Source: an uncultured Prevotellaceae bacterium
GTDB lineage: Bacteria; Bacteroidota; Bacteroidia; Bacteroidales; Bacteroidaceae
Reading direction: 5' to 3'
Assembly: GCA_947303695.1 (NCBI GenBank)
Contig: CAMYYX010000033.1
Coordinates: 1-14,193 of the forward strand
DNA length: 14,193 nucleotides
Below the pieces are notes generated by a model that saw only the letters and a list, made by a program, of their open reading frames with translations, was not told the DNA's origin and ran no database searches. Numbering within the stretch: position 1 is the stretch's first letter; the number at the start of each line of letters is the position of its first letter. Positions 1 to 5,689 of this stretch are shown here, in pieces. The translations under genes and the position numbers were made by a program.

Positions 1-794
1 CCACTCTCTGTTGCATCCCAGCTGATGCAGTGAGTGAATCGAAACTTCTCATCAAGGAAGAGGGTATCTTCGCAGGTGAAGAGATTGCCAAGCAGGTGTT
101 CCATAGGTTCGACCCCACAATGCAGGTAGAGGTGTTTATTCATGATGGCGCTCATGTCTATCCAGGCGATATTGTGATGAGTGTAAAGGGCAAGATTCAG
201 AGCCTGTTGCAGACAGAGCGTTTGATGCTCAACATCATGCAGCGTATGAGTGGCATTGCTACGATGACCAACCGTTATGTGAAGCGTTTGGAGGGTACGA
301 AGACCCGTGTGCTTGACACCCGCAAGACCACACCAGGTATGCGTATGTTGGAGAAAGAGGCTGTGAAGATCGGTGGGGGTGTAAACCATCGTATAGGCCT
401 GTTTGATATGATTCTGCTGAAGGATAATCATATTGACTTCGCTGGTGGCATTGAAAACGCTATCACCCATTGCCATCAGTATCTCAAAGAGAAGGGCAAG
501 GACCTGAAGATTGAGATTGAAGTGCGTGGTTTTGATGAACTAAACGAGGTCTTGCGTGTTGGAGGTGTTGACCGTATCATGCTCGACAACTTCACACCAG
601 AAGAAACGCGTAAGGCTGTAGCGCTCATAGACGGTAAGTACGAGATAGAATCGAGTGGCGGCATTACATACGACACTATTCGCGATTATGCTGAGTGTGG
701 TGTGGATTTCGTTTCTGTAGGTGCTTTAACTCACAGTGTGAAGGGTCTGGACATGAGTTTTAAAGCCGTAGATTCGAGTAAGTTGAAGATATAA
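1..794 (+). CDS. nadC: Nicotinate-nucleotide pyrophosphorylase (quinolinate phosphoribosyltransferase), 5' end cut by the window
   Basis: NadC converts quinolinate and PRPP to nicotinate mononucleotide, CO2 and pyrophosphate, the entry to de novo NAD synthesis; it is cytosolic. The reading frame is open from base 3 (TLCCIPADAV...), so the gene begins before the window. The GTG at 30 is an internal valine, not the start; roughly 20 N-terminal residues are missing. Family hallmarks are visible: LLQTERLMLNIMQRMSG, DTRKTTPGMR with the substrate-binding Arg/Lys cluster, EKEAVKIGGGVNHR, LLKDNHI, the acidic IEIEVR strand, IMLDNF, and the C-terminal ESSGGI and FVSVGALTHS phosphate-binding segments. 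The core is intact to the stop at 792-794. It is followed at once by a 7-bp repeat array and, 73 bases on, by a gene for an exported protein. Identification is from recognised family motifs. Confidence 0.96.
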   Translation, partial: TLCCIPADAVSESKLLIKEEGIFAGEEIAKQVFHRFDPTMQVEVFIHDGAHVYPGDIVMSVKGKIQSLLQTERLMLNIMQRMSGIATMTNRYVKRLEGTKTRVLDTRKTTPGMRMLEKEAVKIGGGVNHRIGLFDMILLKDNHIDFAGGIENAITHCHQYLKEKGKDLKIEIEVRGFDELNEVLRVGGVDRIMLDNFTPEETRKAVALIDGKYEIESSGGITYDTIRDYAECGVDFVSVGALTHSVKGLDMSFKAVDSSKLKI

Positions 795-820
795 ATGAAA
801 AATGTTAAATAGTAAATGAG
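793..820. repeat. Degenerate 7-bp tandem array after nadC
   Basis: Four back-to-back heptamers start at 793, 800, 807 and 814. All begin AAAT: AAATGAA, AAATGTT, AAATAGT and AAATGAG. The first overlaps the nadC stop codon. The rest of the gap to 867 is AT-rich, and I see no TAnnTTTG promoter in it, so the next gene may be read from the nadC transcript. Confidence 0.55.
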
Positions 821-867
821 ATAACCTTTATTTAACCTAATTATTTATTTAAATTAAACGAACAATT

Positions 868-1506
868 ATGAAGACAATGAAACTGATGCTTACAGTGCTC
901 GTCGCATTGTTCGCAATGACCGCCAATGCGCAGTCAAATGAATTAGTAGCAAAGTACAAAGGACAAGATGGTGTGAAGTCTGAGGACATGATGTCAGACG
1001 TAAAACGTATGGTTGATATGTTTGCCCAGATGCCTGCACAGGGTGGTGGCGCTCCAGGTATGCCTGATATGAGTGCTATGGCAGCTCAACTCAAGACCAT
1101 CAAAACTTATACCGTGCTGACTCCAAGTGGTGACAAGGCTGCCGCTATGAAGGCTGATGTTGAGGCTTTGAAGAGCAAGGGCTATACCACACTGATTGAA
1201 TTTGTAGAAGGAGATGGCGGCATGGGTCAGATGGGTGCTATGCCAGAACCAAAGGCAGGTCCTGATGGTGTAAAGCGTCTACAACTCCCCAACATGTTCC
1301 AGCAGATGGGTGGTGGTTCAATGCAAGCTTATGCAAAGGTGACAGACAACAAGTTCAACGAAGTCATCTTCTTCAGTGCAGGTCAGCAGACTTCACTTTC
1401 GTATGTTGAGGCAAACGGTCTGACCGTTGACAACCTCATGATGATCATGATGATTCCAATGATGCGCAACATGGGACAAGGTGGCGGATTCGGAGGAGGA
1501 TTCTAA
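868..1506 (+). CDS. Exported methionine-rich protein of unknown function
   Basis: A 212-residue protein with a Sec signal peptide (basic start MKTMK, hydrophobic core to about residue 17, likely cleavage after ANA at 19-21), so periplasmic or surface-located. Its middle (about residues 75-115 and 140-185: YTVLTPSGDKAAAM, TLIEFVEG, AYAKVTDNKFNEVIFFSAG) has the alternating-strand look of small Bacteroidetes exported families such as DUF4252, but I cannot assign it firmly. The composition is unusual: I count 26 methionines (about 12%), clustered as MPDMSAM, MGQMGAM and, near the C terminus, MMIMMIPMM, followed by a glycine-rich tail GQGGGFGGGF. There is only one start in good context; a second ATG nine bases later would also leave a signal peptide. 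It lies between nadC and a C69 dipeptidase on the same strand. Metal binding or oxidant scavenging by the methionines is speculation. Confidence 0.85.
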   Translation: MKTMKLMLTVLVALFAMTANAQSNELVAKYKGQDGVKSEDMMSDVKRMVDMFAQMPAQGGGAPGMPDMSAMAAQLKTIKTYTVLTPSGDKAAAMKADVEALKSKGYTTLIEFVEGDGGMGQMGAMPEPKAGPDGVKRLQLPNMFQQMGGGSMQAYAKVTDNKFNEVIFFSAGQQTSLSYVEANGLTVDNLMMIMMIPMMRNMGQGGGFGGGF

Positions 1507-1548
1507 TGTAATGCATAATCCATAATGCATAATTCATAATTTAATATT
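1507..1548. repeat. Degenerate 7-bp tandem array between the Met-rich gene and the C69 peptidase
   Basis: Heptamers start at 1507, 1514, 1521, 1528 and 1535. The last four are CATAATN (C, G, T, T), and the first shares TAATG. A degraded sixth unit, TAATATT, fills 1542-1548, so the array occupies almost the whole 44-base gap up to the ATG at 1551. The 13-mer CATAATTCATAAT recurs before the C10 protease gene near 13031. No promoter or terminator is recognisable here. Confidence 0.75.
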
Positions 1549-1550
1549 AA

Positions 1551-3206
1551 ATGAAAAGAAACATTCTTCTGACAGCATTGGCAATTGTGGGTATGCAGTT
1601 GCCAATGCTCCATTCTGTAGCTTGTACGAACCTCATCGTCGGTAAGAAAGCATCGGTAGATGGGAGTGTCATCGTGAGCTACAATGCCGACTCCTACGGC
1701 ATGTACGGCAATATGTACCGTCATATAGGAGGCACTCACCAGGCAGGTGAGATGCGTAAGATTTATGAGTGGGACACCAACAAGTATCTGGGCGAGATTC
1801 CTCAGGCTGCCCGAACTTACAACGTAGTGGGACAGATGAACGAAAACCAAGTCAGCATCTGCGAAACTACGTTCGGTGGACGCGAAGAGGTGGTTGACCC
1901 CAAAGGTATTATCGACTACGGAAGCCTCATTTACATCGGGTTGGAACGTTCACGCACTGCTCGTGAGGCCATTCAGATTATGACCGACCTCGTAGCGAAG
2001 TATGGCTATTGCAGCGAAGGCGAGACCTTTACGATTGCCGACAAGAACGAGGTGTGGGTGATGGAGATGGTCGGTATGGGACCAGGTTCGCAGAATGCTG
2101 CATGGGTAGCTGTACGTGTGCCTGATGACTGCATTTGTGCACACGCCAATCAGAGTCGTATCACCCGTTACTTCCAGTTGTTCCCCAAGCAGGATGTGCT
2201 TTATAATAAGGATAATGTGAAGTTTGCACGCGAGAAGGGTTACTTCAGCGGTAAAGATGCTGAGTTCAGTTTCCGCGATGCCTTCAATCCGCTCGATTTT
2301 AGCGGTATCCGTTATTGTGATGCACGTGCTTGGAGTTTCTTCAATCATCACGTCAGTGGAATGGATCAATACCTCCCATACCTCAATGGTGAGGACATGA
2401 AGGGCGAGATGCCTTTGTATATGAAACCTAATCATCAGCTCACTGTTCAGGACATCAAGAACGGAATGCGTGACCACTATGAGGGTACCGCACTCGACAT
2501 CACCAAGGATCTTGGTGCAGGCCCGTATACCATGCCTTACCGTCCAAGTCCGCTAAGTTTCAAAGTGGACGAGCAGGAGTATTTCAATGAGCGTCCGACA
2601 AGTACCCAGCAGACAGGCTTCACATTTGTTGGTCAGATGCGTAGTTGGTTGCCAGATGCTGTTGGAGGCATTGTGTGGTGGGGTAACGATGATGCCAACA
2701 TGGTACCTTACACACCTGTGTATTGTGGTGTGAGCGACATCCCTCAGTGCTATGTACGTATCGCAGGTGAACAGGACGAACTGACCTTCTCATGGGGTTC
2801 AGCTTTCTGGATGCAGAACACTGTCAGTAACATGGTCTATCCATATTATAGTAAGATGTATCCCGATTTGCGTAAGGCTATCGATGAACTTGAGGCTGCT
2901 TACGTGAAGGAGCTAACTGAGATTGACCGTGAGGGACAGAAACTATGTGAGAGTCAGGCAAATGCCGTAGGACGCTATCTGGCAAACTATAGCAATAAGG
3001 CAGCTGATGAAATGATGCAGCGTTGGGACCGTCTTTACAAGTACCTCATCGTAAAGCATAACGATATGGTAGTGAAGCGTGAGAAAGACGGACAGTTCGA
3101 GCGTACACCCGATGGTTTTGCTGCTCCGACCGTACGTCCTGGTTATCCAGTTGAATTCAACAAGCGAGTGGTAAAGGAAACAGGCAATCGCTATAAGATG
3201 AAATAA
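1551..3206 (+). CDS. Exported C69-family dipeptidase (PepD-like Ntn hydrolase)
   Basis: A 551-residue member of peptidase family C69, which hydrolyses dipeptides. A hydrophobic leader (residues 4-23) ends exactly before Cys25 in SVACTNLIVGKKASVDGS. In this family the cysteine after the removed leader is the N-terminal nucleophile, so leader cleavage probably both exports and activates the enzyme. Further family features are the strand DGSVIVSYNADS, ETTFGGRE at about residues 105-112, GETFTIADKNEVWVMEM at about 157-173 and HANQSRITRYF at about 199-209. SVAC resembles a lipobox but lacks the usual Leu/Ile/Val at -3, and acylating Cys25 would block catalysis. The length suits the long Bacteroidales C69 proteins. 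Secretion plus dipeptidase activity suggests a role in periplasmic peptide use. The stop is 4 bases from the stop of the convergent trmN6. Confidence 0.93.
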   Translation: MKRNILLTALAIVGMQLPMLHSVACTNLIVGKKASVDGSVIVSYNADSYGMYGNMYRHIGGTHQAGEMRKIYEWDTNKYLGEIPQAARTYNVVGQMNENQVSICETTFGGREEVVDPKGIIDYGSLIYIGLERSRTAREAIQIMTDLVAKYGYCSEGETFTIADKNEVWVMEMVGMGPGSQNAAWVAVRVPDDCICAHANQSRITRYFQLFPKQDVLYNKDNVKFAREKGYFSGKDAEFSFRDAFNPLDFSGIRYCDARAWSFFNHHVSGMDQYLPYLNGEDMKGEMPLYMKPNHQLTVQDIKNGMRDHYEGTALDITKDLGAGPYTMPYRPSPLSFKVDEQEYFNERPTSTQQTGFTFVGQMRSWLPDAVGGIVWWGNDDANMVPYTPVYCGVSDIPQCYVRIAGEQDELTFSWGSAFWMQNTVSNMVYPYYSKMYPDLRKAIDELEAAYVKELTEIDREGQKLCESQANAVGRYLANYSNKAADEMMQRWDRLYKYLIVKHNDMVVKREKDGQFERTPDGFAAPTVRPGYPVEFNKRVVKETGNRYKMK

Positions 3207-3210
3207 TCCG

Positions 3211-3924
3211 TCACAAGTAGAACGCTTGTGTCAGTCTTTGGTACTCCTTAGAATATGTGTTCTGGGGAGTACGTATTATTAATAATGTGTGCTCCGTTTC
3301 ATGAGGTGTACGGCAGAATGCCAACATCGTGCGTTTGAACGGACGTGTAGGACTTCCTTTCACGTCACAGCGTCGCAAAAGATATAACCCATGTATAGCG
3401 GCTGTTCCGATAACTTGATCAGTAGCAGAGTAGGGGAGGATGACGTCGAATTCACCTTCGTTGTCCAAGAGTCGACCTGCTCCTTCAATCAGTTGTTCAA
3501 ACGTGAGTGATGAGGTGTGCTTGGCATTGTGTATCTGTTCCGTCTTGCTTTGGGTGTCTTCCTCATAGAATGGAGGATTGGAAATGATGAGGTCGTACTT
3601 TCCTTCGTTGAAAGTTTCTAATGCGATATGTTGAATGTCGATGTTCTGGAAGGGTGAATGTGCTACGTTCTCACGTGCCTGTTCTACAGAGGCCAGGTCG
3701 ATATCGATACCTGTAATCGTTGCCTGTGGAAACCTCTGAGCCATCATCAGTGCAATCAGTCCGCTGCCTGTTCCGATGTCGAGAATTGATAGTTGACAAT
3801 TGGCAGTTGACAGTTGATGGTGGCCTGCCCAACTTCCGAGTAATACTCCGTCAGTTCCTACTTTCATGCTACACCGGTCGTGACGGACAGAAAACTGTTT
3901 GAATTGAAAACTATCTGAACCCAT
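3211..3924 (-). CDS. trmN6: tRNA1(Val) (adenine37-N6)-methyltransferase, TrmN6/YfiC family
   Basis: A 237-residue SAM-dependent methyltransferase that, in characterised homologues, makes m6A at position 37 of tRNA1(Val). The N-terminal signature FQFKQFSVRHDRCSMKVGTDGVLLGSWA (residues 6-33) matches the family and fixes the start near 3924. The SAM-binding motif I is ILDIGTGSGL (47-56). GIDID (72-76) is the acidic motif II, and the catalytic NPPF tetrad (116-119) is typical of N6-adenine methyltransferases. The oddity is the linker between WA (33) and ILDIG (47): GHHQLSTANCQLS, about 13 residues, where homologues such as E. coli YfiC have, as I recall, about 7. It is encoded by a 7-bp tandem repeat (3783-3817) and remains in frame. 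The gene is monocistronic, with its own promoter and a very short leader. Confidence 0.93.
   Translation of the reverse strand: MGSDSFQFKQFSVRHDRCSMKVGTDGVLLGSWAGHHQLSTANCQLSILDIGTGSGLIALMMAQRFPQATITGIDIDLASVEQARENVAHSPFQNIDIQHIALETFNEGKYDLIISNPPFYEEDTQSKTEQIHNAKHTSSLTFEQLIEGAGRLLDNEGEFDVILPYSATDQVIGTAAIHGLYLLRRCDVKGSPTRPFKRTMLAFCRTPHETEHTLLIIRTPQNTYSKEYQRLTQAFYL
3212..3230. terminator. Short inverted repeat at the convergent C69/trmN6 junction
   Basis: CACAAG (3212-3217) and CTTGTG (3225-3230) form a perfect 6-bp stem with a 7-base loop, 6 bases after the C69 stop and inside the last codons of the opposing trmN6. There is no U-tract on either side, so termination is only a possibility. Confidence 0.35.
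3241..3272 (+). terminator. 13-bp hairpin for the C69 transcript, inside the end of trmN6
   Basis: GTACTCCTTAGAA (3241-3253) pairs with TTCTGGGGAGTAC (3260-3272) over a 6-base loop. The stem includes two G-U pairs (3248-3265 and 3249-3264). Those become A-C mismatches on the opposite strand, so the hairpin is better in plus-strand RNA, that is, in the 3' end of the C69 message. It lacks a run of U and lies within the trmN6 coding sequence. It may end or protect the C69 mRNA. Confidence 0.4.
3783..3817 (-). repeat. Five-unit 7-bp tandem array inside trmN6
   Basis: Read on the minus strand, the units are TCAACTG (3817-3811), TCAACTG (3810-3804), CCAATTG (3803-3797), TCAACTA (3796-3790) and TCAATTC (3789-3783). 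They encode most of the linker QLSTANCQLSI just before the SAM-binding motif. Thirty-five bases is not a multiple of three, yet the frame is kept overall. This is the same kind of array seen between genes elsewhere in the window. Confidence 0.8.
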
Positions 3925-3932
3925 ATCGACAA

Positions 3933-3963
3933 CAAAGGTAGTTAAAGCCGAGAGAAATACAAA
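3933..3963 (-). promoter_or_regulatory. Bacteroidetes-type promoter of trmN6
   Basis: On the minus strand, TACCTTTG (3940-3933) matches the -7 consensus TAnnTTTG. TTTG (3963-3960) lies exactly 19 bases upstream as the -33 box. The predicted RNA start falls within a few bases of the ATG at 3924, so the message would be leaderless or nearly so. A second -7-like match, TAACTTTG (4038-4031), lacks a good -33. Confidence 0.7.
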
Positions 3964-4094
3964 ACAAATGGAATATATTTTTATTTCCGAGGTGATATTT
4001 TATCTTCAACGAAGTTAAATTTGCGAAAAACAAAGTTAATTGTTGAAAGTTTATCGTAGAAAGATGGTTGTGAGTTTAAAGTTTTAGGTTTTAT

Positions 4095-4114
4095 TGTACA
4101 ATATGTATTGTACA
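4095..4114. promoter_or_regulatory. Perfect 20-bp palindrome, candidate operator of uxaB
   Basis: TGTACAATA (4095-4103) and TATTGTACA (4106-4114) are exact inverted repeats around TG. The right arm contains the presumed -33 box of the uxaB promoter. An imperfect third half-site, TGTACATTATACA (4110-4122), overlaps it. The placement suits a transcription factor controlling galacturonate genes; which family binds it cannot be told from the site. Confidence 0.6.
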
Positions 4115-4137
4115 TTATACATTTTTTTGTATCTTTG
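4107..4137 (+). promoter_or_regulatory. Bacteroidetes-type promoter of uxaB
   Basis: The -7 box is TATCTTTG (4130-4137), a full match to TAnnTTTG. ATTG (4107-4110) lies 19 bases upstream as the -33 box. Transcription should start near 4142, giving a leader of about 24 bases to the ATG at 4166. No Shine-Dalgarno sequence is seen, which is usual in this phylum. Confidence 0.7.
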
Positions 4138-4165
4138 CACACAATTCATCAATATTGACTAATTT

Positions 4166-5635
4166 ATGAAAGCTTTAAACAAACGTACGGCCCCTAAGAG
4201 TGTGGCACCTGAGAGAATCATTCAGTTTGGTGAGGGTAATTTCCTCCGCTGTTTTGTCGATTGGATCATCTACAAGATGAACCGTAAAACTGATTTCAAT
4301 TCCAGCGTAGTGGTGGTGCAGCCTATCGAACGTGGTATGGTCGATTGGCTGAATGGACAGGACTGTCTGTATCATGTCAACCTGCAAGGCCGGTTGAATG
4401 GTGAGGTGGTGAACAAACTGACGAGAATCGACTGCATCAGTCGTGCGTTGAACCCATATAGTCAGAATCAGGCGTTTCTTTCTTTGGCCGACCAGCCTGA
4501 GATTCGTTTCGTCATTTCAAACACCACAGAGGCAGGCATTGCTTTCGACCCTAGTTGTAAGCTTACCGATGCCCCGGCATCCTCTTATCCTGGAAAACTG
4601 ACTCAGTTGCTCTATCGTCGCTATCAGACTTTCAATGGAGCACACGATAAGGGACTCATCATCATGCCTTGCGAGTTGATATTCCTCAATGGACACCATC
4701 TTAAGGAGTGTATCTATCAGTATATTGAACTATGGAAATCCGATTTTGGAAAGAACTACGAAGGCTTCAAGGAGTGGTTCACTAACTACTGCTATGTTTG
4801 TGCGACCCTCGTTGACCGCATCGTGCCAGGATTTCCACGTAAAGACATCAAGTCTATCCAAGAGCAGATATGCTATGAAGACAATCTCGTGGTACAAGGT
4901 GAGGCATTCCATCTCTGGGTCATCGAGAGACCTGAGAATATGTCGATTGAGCAGTTGAAAGCCGAATTCCCAGCAGAGAAGGCAGGATTGCATGTACTGA
5001 TTGCAGAGTCAGAGAAGCCTTATCATGAACGCAAGGTGACTTTGCTAAATGGTCCGCATACTGTGCTTAGTCCTGTTGCATTCTTGAGTGGTATCAACAT
5101 TGTTCGTGATGCATGTAACGATCCAATAGTAGGTAAATATATTCACAAAGTGCAGTTCGATGAACTGATGCAAACCCTCAACCTTCCGATGGATGAGTTA
5201 CAGCAGTTTGCTGCCGATGTGCTCGAGCGTTTCAATAATCCGTATGTTGATCATCAGGTGACGAGTATCATGCTCAATTCGTTCCCGAAATACGAGACAC
5301 GCGACCTGCCGGGTTTGAAGACCTACCTCGATCGTAAGGGTGAACTGCCTCAAGGATTGGTGTTTGGATTGGCTGCTATCATCACCTATTATAAAGGCGG
5401 TAAGCGTTCCGATGGTGCAGAAATTGTACCGAACGATGCACCTGAAATAATGCAACTGCTGACCGACCTTTGGGCCACAGGTGATACGCAAAAGGTGGCT
5501 GAAGGTGTTCTTTCTGCTACGATGATCTGGCATGAAGATCTGAACAAGATACCTGGACTGACAGCATTGGTAAAGTCTGATCTTGATAAGATTCAGTCGC
5601 TCGGTATGCTCGAAGCAGTGAAGACCATCCTATAG
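4166..5635 (+). CDS. uxaB: Tagaturonate reductase (altronate oxidoreductase)
   Basis: UxaB reduces tagaturonate to altronate with NADH, the second step of galacturonate catabolism after UxaC; it is cytosolic. At 489 residues it is close to the E. coli enzyme (about 483). It has the mannitol-dehydrogenase-superfamily layout. The N-terminal dinucleotide-binding start is RIIQFGEGNFLRCFVDW (residues 17-33). VISNTTEAGIAF (about 115-126) follows. The C-terminal domain includes KVTLLNGPHTVLSPVAFLSG (290-309), which contains the Lys and NGxHT signature of this family. A mannonate oxidoreductase (UxuB) is the main alternative, but the FGEGNFLR start and overall length fit UxaB better. The PL10 pectate lyase 54 bases downstream supports a galacturonate role. 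The other pathway genes (uxaC, uxaA, kdgK, eda) are not in the window. Confidence 0.9.
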   Translation: MKALNKRTAPKSVAPERIIQFGEGNFLRCFVDWIIYKMNRKTDFNSSVVVVQPIERGMVDWLNGQDCLYHVNLQGRLNGEVVNKLTRIDCISRALNPYSQNQAFLSLADQPEIRFVISNTTEAGIAFDPSCKLTDAPASSYPGKLTQLLYRRYQTFNGAHDKGLIIMPCELIFLNGHHLKECIYQYIELWKSDFGKNYEGFKEWFTNYCYVCATLVDRIVPGFPRKDIKSIQEQICYEDNLVVQGEAFHLWVIERPENMSIEQLKAEFPAEKAGLHVLIAESEKPYHERKVTLLNGPHTVLSPVAFLSGINIVRDACNDPIVGKYIHKVQFDELMQTLNLPMDELQQFAADVLERFNNPYVDHQVTSIMLNSFPKYETRDLPGLKTYLDRKGELPQGLVFGLAAIITYYKGGKRSDGAEIVPNDAPEIMQLLTDLWATGDTQKVAEGVLSATMIWHEDLNKIPGLTALVKSDLDKIQSLGMLEAVKTIL

Positions 5636-5686
5636 ACGTTATAACGAGATTACATCATCCCGTCATAACGATATAACGTTATATTG
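5636..5686. repeat. Repeated palindromic motifs between uxaB and the pectate lyase
   Basis: The core (T/C)ATAACG occurs three times, at 5640, 5664 and 5672. CGTTATAACG (5637-5646) and ATAACGTTAT (5673-5682) are both perfect 10-bp palindromes, and CGTCATAACG (5661-5670) is a 9/10 copy of the first. The spacing is not a clean 7. No -7 promoter box is seen, so the two genes are probably cotranscribed. Confidence 0.5.
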
Positions 5687-5689
5687 AAA

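Noticed and set aside
30..794. GTG at 30 as the start of nadC
   Set aside because: The frame is open to the window edge and the upstream residues (TLCCIPADAV) match the conserved NadC N-terminal region, so the gene is simply cut by the window.
1507..1548. A CRISPR array or phase-variable contingency repeat
   Set aside because: Units are only 7 bp with no spacers, and the copies have already diverged, so neither CRISPR function nor ready slippage is likely.
4016..4023. TAAATTTG as a second uxaB promoter
   Set aside because: It matches the -7 pattern but lies about 140 bases from the gene without a -33 box, in AT-rich DNA where such matches are frequent.
5637..5682. Recombination site or promoter for the pectate lyase
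   Set aside because: There are short palindromes only, with no -7 box and no integrase or cassette context nearby.
5684..5689. TTG start for the PL10 lyase
   Set aside because: It adds two residues before a good ATG and signal peptide; the ATG at 5690 is preferred.
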